Assembly (NCBI GenBank): GCA_963969345.1
Contig: OZ017769.1
Coordinates: 7,815,725 to 7,879,724, forward strand
Length of the DNA stretch: 64,000 nt
Source of the DNA: Turbatrix aceti
Lineage: Eukaryota > Nematoda > Chromadorea > Rhabditida > Panagrolaimidae
Direction of reading: 5' to 3'
Made by a program: the position numbers and the translations under genes. The notes below the pieces were generated by a model. The model was not told the DNA's origin, ran no database searches, and saw only the letters and a program-made list of their open reading frames with translations. Shown here piece after piece: positions 12,523 to 24,500 of the stretch (position 1 is its first letter; the number at the start of each line of letters is the position of its first letter).

Positions 12523-15500
12523 CTGTTGTGTGTTATTCGTGAGAGGGGTTAGAATCACGCAAAATGGCAACAAGCAAAGGTTGAATGAAAGTGGAAAAAT
12601 GTAAGCAAAAAAAAAGTTTTTTATACCATTGTTGGTTTCCTTTTCAATTATTCGACTATTTTTAACCGTGGAATGAATGCACATCCGATAAAGCGTCCGG
12701 TGTTTTTTTTTTCATTTGAGTTGAAAGAATTCTAATCAAAAATGTGTTCGCAGACCACACACCATGGCATAAAAAATTTTATATCCCATTATCACATTTT
12801 TAGCGCTTGACGCATCATAACCAAAACAGCATTCATCCCCGAATTGCTCAGCCGGCCAGGCCATCGGGCACAGTCAAAGCAGAGCCGACAAGGAAGCAGA
12901 GAGTGACACGACATCCCTCGCCTTATGGCGTCCACAATCATATTTGCCCGCCGTCCAGACGTCAGCCTCGGCCCCTGCCCCCACGAGCCGGCAAATCATC
13001 CTTCTGGGAGACGAGGGGGCATCAGTACGTATTTATCATTTTGGCAACTTCAAAGTTGTCAAGTCAAGTGCACTGTTTTTTGATTCGTCTAGACTATCTT
13101 TAAAAAAATACGAAAATATAAGTGGGTGTTTTGATCGGTCACAGAAACAAAAAACAAGAAACTCTGTTTTTTGAATTTTTTAAAACAAAAAAAGTAAAAT
13201 TTTTCCCCAAATGCATTAGCAAAAGTAAGCGCTGTAATTTCAAGTACTTTCATCGCTTTAACGACCCCGACAAAATAATCACTTTCAATCAGCACGAAAA
13301 ATAGGGGGACAACTGTCAGCGAGAACGACGACGCGTGCCAATTCGGAGGAGTCCACGCCGCCGCCGCCAAGTTGACCTCTCTTCCACCCTTCTAAGACCA
13401 ACAAAAATTATTTAAAAATAGCCCCCTCCAGCGATCCAGAGAGTCTGATAAGAACTGGCAGCTTGCAGCCTTAGTGAGTGGCCGCCTGTCTGCTTACTGT
13501 ATGTATGCCCTCCAGATAAATGAAGCCTAAATAAATGAGAGGAGAGATGGATGGGATTGAGGGAGTCGAAACCGCTGAGCGTGAAAGTCAGTGACTTGTA
13601 ACCCCTCAAATAGCCATCGAGCAGATGGATGACGCTCTGTTTCGTGTTTTGCCAAGAAAAAAAGGATGGGATTCAGAGTTGTTCAATTCGCCAATTTTTA
13701 GCGCTCGCTCTGCTCGCGCTCTTTGAGCAATTCAATTTTCCGTGCTCGCTCTGCTCATGCTCTTTGGGTTCCTAAAATTTTCGCGCTCGCTCCGCTCGCG
13801 CTCTTTTATTCTCAGATCCTCTGCTCTTGCTCTGCTCACGCTCGTGAGTTGAGCAGGAGCGAGCAATGAGCAAACATGGCTCACACATAAAAATGTGAAT
13901 TTTGAGTCACAAATTCAGTTCCTCACTAAAAGAAAGACCGTATACTCCTTCGAGATACCCCCAACATCGTGTTTTTGATCGAAACTATCAATATTTTAGT
14001 ACTTGTAGCACTAAATTTATAGTGAGCAGTGCTCATTTTAAAAATTTCTCTTGCTCGCTCTGCTCACGCTCTTTGAGCAATTCAATTTTTCGTGCTCGCT
14101 CTGCTCATGCTCATTGAGCACTCCAATTTTTCGCGCTCGCTCCGCTCGCGCTCGTGAACTGAGCAGGAGCGAGCAGTGAGCAGGAGCAATTTGGTGAGCA
14201 TCGAACAACTCTGATGGGATTCCACGCTTTTTTTAGCACACACTACACGCAAGTACATACATACATAGCCACTGACTGGGCTTTGGTTTCGGGGCCCAAA
14301 CACGCACAGAGAAAGAAAAAAAAGGAAGGGTTCTCTCGATCTTGAATTTTTTCTTGTACGGAACGTATCATTTTTTTAGAGTCTATTATGCTTCTTCAAA
14401 CAAATAAATAAATTTTAAGGCTACCGGCAAAAAACAATTTATTTTTATTTTTTATTTTTTGTAGCATTTTGCATCCATCAAAATCAAAAACGCAAAAATC
14501 GGACCAAAAAAGTATAAAAAACGACTTCAATCATTTTTGTCAAAACGGCATCAAAATTGACAGGAAGATAAAACTGCTCGACAGCCGGTTGTCCCATTGG
14601 TACGAATAATCTTCTTTCCAGGCGATTTGTCAAAAGTTCAGAAAGATAAGCGAAACAAATCAACCAAAATGTTTCGTTTTTTGTCGGATTTCCGTAGTGT
14701 TTTTTATTCAGCAAAAAATGAAATCGGGAACTTGACAAACTGCATCGTCGTAAAAAAAAAGAGTTGTAAAAGTGCAATTGGCAAGTTTTGTTCGTTTGTT
14801 CGCAACTTTCACGTTCGAGTGCATAATTGCAATTCCGGCAGCCGTGCTGCGGTAACACTTCCGTCCGCGCTACGAAGCAGTTTATCCTCCGGCTACCAGA
14901 AATTTTAAAAAAGATATACAAATAGTAAAAAAGTCGGGAAACGAAACAGCGAAACACAAAACCCATGATTACGATTGACTGATTTTGTAAATATGTAAAG
15001 AAATATTATTCCTACAGACGAGACCAGACGGCTGGTCTGTCTTTGCCGTGGGCAAAAAACATGTATAGTCTTGCCAATTTGCGTGTTGGACAAAAAAAAC
15101 CTCAAAAACAACACAGAACGGTATGAAAAAAAAACACTAGAAGGCAGAATGTAAAAGTTTTTCGTCAACCACAAAAACATGTTTAAAAAAGTGCGTTTTA
15201 CAAAATTAAATTTCTCTGGAAGAAAAAAGTCCAATAAAAAAAAGTTTGGGGTGCATAACGTCATTACGCGGAGCGTCTGTTAGGTATGAAACGTTTTTTT
15301 TGCGTTCTGCTAACTCAGTTTGCAACATCCGGGGAGAAAGAGATAACCAACGCCTGTCGCACATGCCACAGGACCAAAAGTCTGGATCGAGGGGCAAAAA
15401 AGAATCTGCAGACTAACAATTTTGTGCAAAACTCAGGCTTTAGAGTAAATAATAAACAGCTGAACGAACGAACGGGAAAGAAAACTAGATAGAATAAATT

Positions 15501-18500
15501 ATGCATTTGTAAATAAATTGGATTTATATGCATAAATTCGAGGATTTTGGTCATGGCCGACCGGTCAACGTTGAAAGTTTTTGAAGGAGTCAAAGTTGAA
15601 AAAAAAGAAAAAAAAGCATGAGAGAGCAATGTTAGCACACTTACGTCACGGGCGGTGCCAGGAGGCAGCACAGCCGACGACGACGGTCCTGGATCCGTCG
15701 CTAGCGCGTGTGTTGGGGCCGGAGCCAGTGGCGGAGCATCATTCAACTCAGCCGACTTCGAAGCACCTTTGGCATCGTTTTTGGACGCCTTTTTACGACG
15801 AAATATCTTATTGAAGAGTCGAAGCATGATATTTTCTGTCAGAATGAAAACTATCTAATCTCACTAGAAATGAAGCGAAGACAGTGGGGTAGGAGGGATG
15901 AGTCGATGATGAACGAAGGACGAAGAACGAAGAAGTCTGTGCAACAAGCAGTAATACCACCACCCCAACCACCACCGCTAAGGGATGGGGATGATGATGA
16001 TGAAGCTGATGTGCACTTCTCCAGCAGTGCGGCGGTGCTAGCTAATAGTAGCGGCTGGTAAAAAAAACAACAGGAAGGAGCAAGAGCAACTGCTGACAGA
16101 TGTACCCCAAGGTAAAAAAAAGTACGCCGACCGCAGGTGTACGTGAAAAAAAATAGAGGACGACGAGACGACACCGCACTCAGTCAGCTTGCAGACAGGT
16201 AGCAGACTATATCGCTTTGTTCATTGAACAAATAATAAATTGATTGCTGCGTTGGTTGTGTTTTCGACCACAGAAACAACAAAAAAAGTGGGTAACACCT
16301 GGCGGGAAACTTTGAAATTTTGATTTGGTTTCAACAAAATCAGTTTATCAATTTGTCAACAATTGTGCTTGTGTTTTTCGATTATGCGAATGTGCAAAGT
16401 CACCTCCGCCCGCCTTCCTTGAATCACCCGCTCTATTTCACGTTTTTGCGAAAACTAAAAATTTTTTCTGACGCATCGGCGAGTCTGTGCATTCCACGGA
16501 CAAAAATGAAGACAAAAAGGAAACCAACTTTTTTCTTTTCTCCCCGCTTCCCGTGTCAGTGTCCAACCAATTAGGACTTCTAATTAAATTACCACCCTCC
16601 CAGGGTTCCTGGGTTCAATTCTCTTTTCCCCCTCTCCCTTTCCCGACGTGCAATCAATTCCCTGAAGACAAAAAAAAGTGGCCACTAACCTTTAGCTGGT
16701 GTTGTTCTTGCAGCGGAAGCGGTTGTTGCTGGTTCGTAGTCTCGGCACCATCCTGGATAGTATCTCCGAGTTCGGCGGCCCGACGAAGAGGCTCGACAGG
16801 GGCCCCGTCGACCACCTGGTTGATGATGATGTGTCGCTCCTCGTGTTCGGCATCTGAATCCGACGAGGAGGACGACGAGGAATCCGTGTCGTGAGCAGTT
16901 ACCACGGCTTTGCCGGAGGCAATGGCTGCCTTGGCGGCTTTGGCATCGCGCTTCTTGCGTTCTTTTTCAGCCTTTTTGGCTCGCTTTTCGGCCTTTTTCT
17001 TTTCCTTCTCCGCATTTTTCTGAAACCAAATTTTTGTTCGACGTCAGATAACGACCGTCGATGAAAATTTTTTCTTTAAAAAAATTGAAAAAAAAATTAG
17101 GAAAGACAGCTTGGGGCAAAAAAACTGCCGATTCTGTCTTTCCAATCTGCCAAAAAAATCTGTTGTACTGAAAAATGATTGAAAAAATAATTCGATGCAT
17201 CCGAGAGTTAATTTTGTAGCAACAAAACAAGCTAAGCCTCAATTTCGCCGTTTTAGTCGACCGTTAGGCACTTTTTAGGCACCAAAACCAACCCAAGCTG
17301 TGCAAGTCAAAAAAAGAGGTATTCGTTGTTTCGGGGAGGGCAAAGCAATGTTTTTTTTGAGCTACTTGAAAAAAAGGGGGGATCGCTTGGTGCTTCTAAT
17401 AAACACAGGACGCACAATCTCTACCACAAAAAAATTGACTGAACTTTGGATAAATAAATAAAAAAACGCCACAAAAACAAATTTACAAACAAAATTTTTG
17501 ATTATTGACCAAAAAAACGAACGTAAAAAAGGCAAATTCCCGTCAAAAAGTGGTGTTTTCACGCAGAAAACTCAGTTTACAGTGCTTTTGGCACACAAAA
17601 AAAAGAGTAAAGTTCAAACAGTGTGGTAAATATTTAGAAAGAGATTATCTCAGTCCTCATCAAACAAAATGCCGTGGGTGTCTTTGTGGGAGACGTGTGT
17701 GTGTATGTGCGAATACGGTATGAAAAATAGTGGTGCTGTGTGAGTGCTGTGATGCCATCAGGACCTGGGGGCCGGGGCCTGGGGTGGTCAGGTTGCATTG
17801 GTCAGTCAGTGTGAGAATGAGTCAGTGTGTCACGGAGTGGATCATGTTAGTTGGCAGAAAAAAACGAAACAGAAAAATGTATCACCTATGAATACAAAAT
17901 CTTGGAGTGGCAATGTCTTCAGGTATCACTTTCTCCAATTCACGGCAAACTTGGAAAAAAAAACTCAGAACTTGTGAATAAATATATCGAAAATCGACAA
18001 ACATAAGTAAGCATGAACGATACCGATACAAATATTTACAGACATGATCAACTGGCTGCTGCACAAAGTATGTATGTACCAAAGCAACTTTTAGTAAAAC
18101 TGAGGATAGGACAACCGAGGAATAGAACGAAGCAAAGGTGTGTTGCAGGGGTACAAGGGACTGTCCATGTTAATTAATGGATGCTCAAAACTGTGGAAAT
18201 TCAAAATTTACCTTTTCACAGTGTGAAAAACAAAAAAATTGGTGTTGACACATTTTTAGTGGTTACAACAAAAAATATAACAGAAATATTTACACTTACG
18301 CTTGCAGACAGGGGAACGATACTTGTTAATTACTTAATTAATTAATTAATTACCTGATGTCACTGGCCAGCTTACTGCACGGAAAAAAGCGACTCCATTT
18401 TTTTCACCGGAAAAATAATCAAAATAAACAAAGGGGATTTGAAAGCAACGAAAAATTGAAGCACATGCGGCACACACCAAGCGTTGGTTACGGAGATAAA

Positions 18501-21500
18501 CTTGGACCTCTCAAAGTTGCTGCTACCCGAAAGCAGTGTGCAAAATTAAAAACTCGGATACGTGGAAAAGTTTTTAAATATTTTGGCTTTTTTTGTGTAA
18601 ATTTAGTAATTATAGAAGTGGACGGACCTCAGAGCTTTGAAAGGACGCATACATGCGACCACGACCACTGGAAGCTTTCGCGGAACCAAAGCGGACGCGT
18701 TTCAGCGTGGTCTCGATACTCGTGTACTCTTCGTCATCATCGGTAACATAGACGTCGTCGCTGATGATGACAACACTCTCTCTCTCTCTCAGTGGCTCGG
18801 CATCAAACGTCTTGGACAATCCACAATCGCCGGTGAGGGGGGAAGGACCCAGGTAGCTCCTTGAGATGGTCGAAATCGATGACATTGAACCACGCGGGAT
18901 TTCCAGTTCAAGTTCTTCGTCTTCAGGCGCGTTTTTTTGTTTCGGGGAAATCTGTTTGCCGATCTTGGCATGCCATTGGCCGTCGGAGGATTTGAAGACA
19001 CGGGACCATTCTTTGTCGGATGCGGGCTCGCGTTGGAGAGCTTCGCCGCCTCCGATGGTTCCACGTTCGTACTTGGCGTCGACAACGGTCGCTTCGACTT
19101 CGCAGTCGATGCGGCGCTCCTTGATGACGATGACGTCGACATCCAGGTCGGTAACTGGCCAGTGGCCGGAAGTAAACAGAGAACGGTCGGTGGAAACAAA
19201 GTGGAAGATTCTCTCGGATTCGTCGTTGCGGCGGTTAACGTGACGCACAGCGTGCTTGGATAGAGCCTGTTGGGGCTGTCGACGGCGCCGGAGAATGTCC
19301 AGCACACGTCGACGACGACGCGGCGCTTCGGGAACAGCGTCCTCGCGAGAATAGTGCTCTAGTCGGGCCTGCGAAGGCTGACGACGAACACACCTCAAGC
19401 AAGCGAGTCCAGCCGAAGGCCGTAGAGGCTTCGAGTCGCGTTCGTGGGGATGGTAGGGCGAAACGATGGCTCTCAGATTCGTCGTCTCCAGGCCTTGGTC
19501 GGGTGCGATGTCTTCGACGATGCCTTCGTAGGGCTGTGCTTCGCGATCGGGGTAGCCAGCGAGTTTCTGCTGTTTGCGCAGTCTGTCTACGATGCGGCGA
19601 TGCCATCTGATCTGGTCGATCTTCTGCTGGGTTTCGTCATCAATGGTTTCTGGAATAGGAACAGCCGGGGATACTTCGTGCCTTGTAGGGGGCACTACGT
19701 CTTGGACCAATATCTCACTGTCGCTTGGTCCGGCGCGTTCTTCCTCTTCGTGTGCTTGAGGGAGGCTGCTCTGACTCCAGCGTTGCTTGTGTTCGTGCGT
19801 GATGACGACCGGCTTGATGTCTTCGAAGACGTCAGCGGGCACTTCGACGGTTGGTACGTCGGATCGACCACAGTGATACACAGTGACGTGTTCACCAATT
19901 GGGTTTTCAGATACATCGGTACTTCTGATGGTAGAAGAGTATTCACCATCGTATTTTTCGCTTGAAAGCCCGTAGATCGCGTGCGGGTCTTTTTGCTTCT
20001 TCTTGTCTTTCTTCTTCGCTTCTTCGACGGCATGGCGGGGTTCTTCGGGGTAACCTGCTTTGAGGGCTTGCACCACTTCGACCACCGACTGGATAGGCAC
20101 CTGTTCATGCTCCGACTGGTGTTCTGTCGCTTCGTAGACGCCAACGTACGGGGTTGGATCGGGCGATACGCTGGCCGGTGATTCGACGCGCGAGCTCTCC
20201 TGAGTCTTTTCTGCCTCAACACGTTCGAGAGTGGAGCTTCGACTGGGCAGAAGGCTGAATCGCTCAAAGAATTTGGACTTTCCAGAGCGAGGGAGGCTGA
20301 ATGTTCCCGTGCCTGTACCGCCTCGCTTGGCAGCATCGCTGTCGCTGACGACGTCTTCAAAGCCGCTGTCGATGGGCTGCATCGTGGAATATCCGTTGTG
20401 ATAGACGTGGACGTGGTCGTGGATCGGATTGTGCTCCAGACTTGTTTCGTACGGCACAGAATCGTATTCACCTGTGAATGGCTCCAGAAGGCCTTCGTAG
20501 CCCGTTTTCTTGGGCGCACGGGAACTGAGTCGCAAACGGAAGAAGTTGAAGAGGCCTTCGTTCTGCGATTCCCGTTTCACGGAGCCGCGTCGAAGAGAAG
20601 ACGCACCATCGCTGGACGAATCCGAGTCAATGTCAATTGCAGCCCGTTGTTTGGATCGCGATCGCCGTGATTTGACGCTCGGAGGCTCGGTTTGGGTCTT
20701 GACGGGATATTTGGCGTGCGTACGGAGCGGAAGAGTCTCAAGGTCTTCTTCGAGAGCAACAGGCTCAACTAGAACATTGGGATCGACTTGTTGTGTTCGC
20801 AGAGATGCGTAGTAGTCAGCAGGTGGTTCACCGACTTCTTCGACGCCTTCGTAGCCTGCGCGTTCGAAGCGGGCTCGTCGGGACCGTACAGAGTAGCCAG
20901 AGTGGTAAGGCGAAACCACGTTTCTCAGTCGAAGAGTTTCGAGCTCAGAATCACGGCTTACGGATTCAAGGGGACCGCTGTAGGCCTCGCTGGTCGGGTA
21001 GTCCGAAAGTTCGGATTGTTCGTCGGACTTGGACCGCCAAGCACCAAAGTGCAGAAGCTTTCGGCGCTTTTCTGATGGCAATTTGATGGCAGCCGGTTGG
21101 TCTCTGGCTTCTTCGTCGGACAGGAAAGTGACCAGATCGAAGAGATTTGCAGGCTCGACTTCTGGGGCCCGAGTGAGGTGCTCGAGTTCTCCGGTGTAGG
21201 GAGCAGTGTCAAGTGGATATGCGTTGAGGTACGACATCGAGATGCCTGCAGACCGAGGTGAGCATGACAGACAGTTAAAGTTTCTGCCACCAATGCGTTG
21301 TTCTGCAGTGCGTTGCTCAGCTTCGACTTCGGGCTCGGTCACTTCTGTAGCAGCGGTTTCGCTTACGACTTCTTCAGGGCGTTGGATCTCGACTTCAGCA
21401 GTTGTTCGCGGTTTTTCAGCGCCACACCAGAGGAATTTGGAAGTCCTGGACTTGGGTGCAGCAGTTTCGGGCTCGCCAACAAAGTGCACGGTGTCAAAGA

Positions 21501-24500
21501 GGTTTGCTGTTGGGGCCTCTTGGTAGCGTTCTGTCTCGTACACTTCACCGATGAATGGTCTCGTTGGCTCCGGATAACCGCGATCCTGTGCCTTCTTGGC
21601 AGCCTTGGCCTTGCTCACGCACGAGAGTGGTGCGCACGTGAGCTTTCCGGTCTTGGATTTCTTTTCCGGCTCAGGCTTCGTGACTTTGATCTCTGGGACA
21701 ACGACTGGTGATGGGGTCTTGGAGACGGCCAGGTGCAGATCGATTTCTTCCTGCACGCTGATAGGCTCGATGTCGATGTCGGCGTGGAGGTGAGGCCGGT
21801 GGTACGGCTGGAGTTGCGGTCCACTCGGGCTCGCAGCTTGTGATCCAAAGTCGACGTCTGTGATCTCGATTTCGGGCGATGGTGGCACGATGACCAGTGC
21901 CTCGCGTTGTTCGACCGAGATATCCTGTGGGACGATTTCTACCGATGGCACTTGGTATTCAAATTCGTCGTTGCCGGTTTCGACGCCCCTGTCTCTTCGC
22001 CAACAGGCCAGCGCAGGAAGCTTGAATCGTCGACCAGTTCGCGCTTCTCCCTCTTCTTCGGGAGGCACAGGACTGGTTTCTTGGGATGTAAGAGACGATT
22101 TCTTGCCCGCACATTGCAAGCAGCGCAATCCGGCACCTGGAACGGCAGCGGTGGCACGCTCGTCGTGAATGATGGATCCGGATGCAAATGAGACGCATTC
22201 AAAGATGTCCTGTGCTTCGACTTCGGTGACGGGTTCGGTCGCGTGAACTTTGCCTTCATAGGGCGCCTCGAGGACCGGGTAGCCACGATCTTTTTGGGCC
22301 TTGGGTCTGCGTAGACACGCCAGAGGAGCACAGAGTAGACTTGCTTTCGGCTTTTTGACCTCGATTGAAGGTGCTTCAACGGCGGCTGGCGAAATGTCGA
22401 CATCGACAGTCGGATACTCGATCTCGACTTCGGGTGGTTGAACATCGACAGAGACTGTGGGGACTTGGACGGCAATCTCGGGCAGCTCAGCAGATACTTG
22501 GGGTTTCTGGAATTCTGGTGGTTGGAATTCAACTTCGGGCACATGGACTTCGACCTTAGGAGGCTCCACCACGATCTTGGGTGTTTCGATCTCGAAAACT
22601 GGCTTTTCCACAAGCAGGTTAACGTCCACCGGTTCCACTTCGACATTGGGTAAGTGAACTTCGACATCCGGGACGGCAACCTTGATTGGCTCTGCTGACA
22701 CCTGGACGTCCCCTTCGGGAGCATCGAAGCTGATCTCCGGCCTTTCAAACTCCACTTCGGCTTTTGGTAATTCGATATCGATTTTTGGAGTCTCTATTTC
22801 AATTTCAGGCTTCGTAACTTCAACGCGTGGCAGCTCAACTGTAACGGCAGGCACTTCTACTTCAATCTTCGGAGTTTCAACTTCAAACTCGGGCTTCTCA
22901 ACCGATACCGATGGCAGATGAATACCAACTTCAGGTACGTCAACATGGCCGGACGGAACTTCGACGTCAATAACTGGTGCGCTGATGTCGAAGGCCGGTC
23001 TCTCAATATCAATGGAGGGCTTTCGAACCTTGGGTCCACACCACAAGCATTGCAAACCACTGCTTTTAGGGGCTCGTTGTTTAGCTTCAACTTCAACGGA
23101 CACTGGCGGAATGTTTTCGTCAGCGGCAAACTCAACGGTGTCAAACAAGTTCGCATTTGGTGCTTCGGCTTCGAGTTGGATTTCGGCCACTTCACCGCCA
23201 TATGGTTCTTCGAGTGCGGGGTATGCAGTGCGTTTTGCCTTTGGTTTGCTCAGACACGCCAGTGGAGCACATTTGAGTCCGCGACCTTTAGGCTTCTTCA
23301 CTTTCACAGATGGTTCTTCGACTGTGATTTCAGCGGCCGGTTGTTCGATTTCAACCGCGAGAGCAGGTGCATCAACGTCAGGTTGTTCAATTTGCGCACT
23401 GACTTCAGGGACACGAATTTCGGCTTCGACTTTGGGAGCTTCAACTTCCAGTGATGGTTTTCGAGCCTTTCCGCCGCACCACAGGCATTGGAGTCCACGT
23501 TTCTTCGGTTGAACTTCGACTTTAACTTCGACCGGCTCGAGAATGGCAGATGGTTCGGATGCAAACGAGATGGTGTCAAACAGGTTCGCAGATGGAGCTT
23601 CGAGACCGGGTTTGACTTCGTGGAGCTCGCCTGTGTAAGGCTGTTCAACAGCAGGGAAGCCACGGTCTTTTTCTGCCTTCGGTCGTCGCAGACAGGCCAG
23701 TGGAGCACAGAGCAGTTGAGGAAGGCGTGCTTTCGGTTTCTTGACCTCGATTGTAGGAGGTTCAACTTCGACATCTACTGTCGGGTATTGAATTTCGACA
23801 GCAGGTGTTTTCACGTCGACATCGACAGAAGCAGTAGGCAGTTGGATGTCAATTTTAGGCACCTCAGGCTTTTCAAATTCGGGTGTTTTGAATTCGAATT
23901 CTGGTGCACGGATTTCTGCCTTCGGAAGTTCAACCTCGATCTTAGGTGTCTCGATCTCGATCTTGGGTGTTTCGATCTCGATCTTTGGCTTTTCAATTGC
24001 CAGGTTGACTTCGACCGGTTCCACCTGAGGAAGTTCAACGTCGATCTTGGGCGCCTTGAATTCGACATCAGGCAGTTCGACCTTCGGTGTTTCGGGTAAC
24101 GATATTTCAACCTGTGGCAGTGAGATGTCTGCTTCTGGCACACGAATGTCAATTTTGGGCTTCTCAATATCGATGTGAGGTTTTTCGAACTCGACTTCTG
24201 GTAGTTTGATGTCAGGTGTTTTGACATCAACGGAAGGAGTGCGGATTTCGAACTCTGGAGTTTCAACTTTGATTTCGGCTTTGGGCAGTTCAACTTCGAT
24301 GTGTGGAGTTTCAATTTCGACTCTTGGTAGTTCAACGTCAATTTGCGGCTGTTTGAATTCGAAAGATGGTGCTTCGACTTCAACCTGCGGCCTTGTGATC
24401 TCAATGTCAGGAGATTTGATTGCGACTTCTGGCAGTGTGATTTCAGGTGCTTCAATGTCGATGGATGGTTTTCGAACTTTTCCGCCGCACCACAAGACAC

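Noticed and set aside
13674..14213. Regularly repeated GCTCGCTCTGCTC blocks considered as a CRISPR-like or satellite array
   Set aside because: Blocks are irregularly spaced, occur in both orientations and lie within an element with inverted ends and target duplications, so they belong to a transposon.
14484..15264. Minus-strand frames rich in Phe/Leu/Cys within the 4.1 intron
   Set aside because: They arise from A-rich plus-strand DNA and have no in-phase splice sites joining 4.1 exons.
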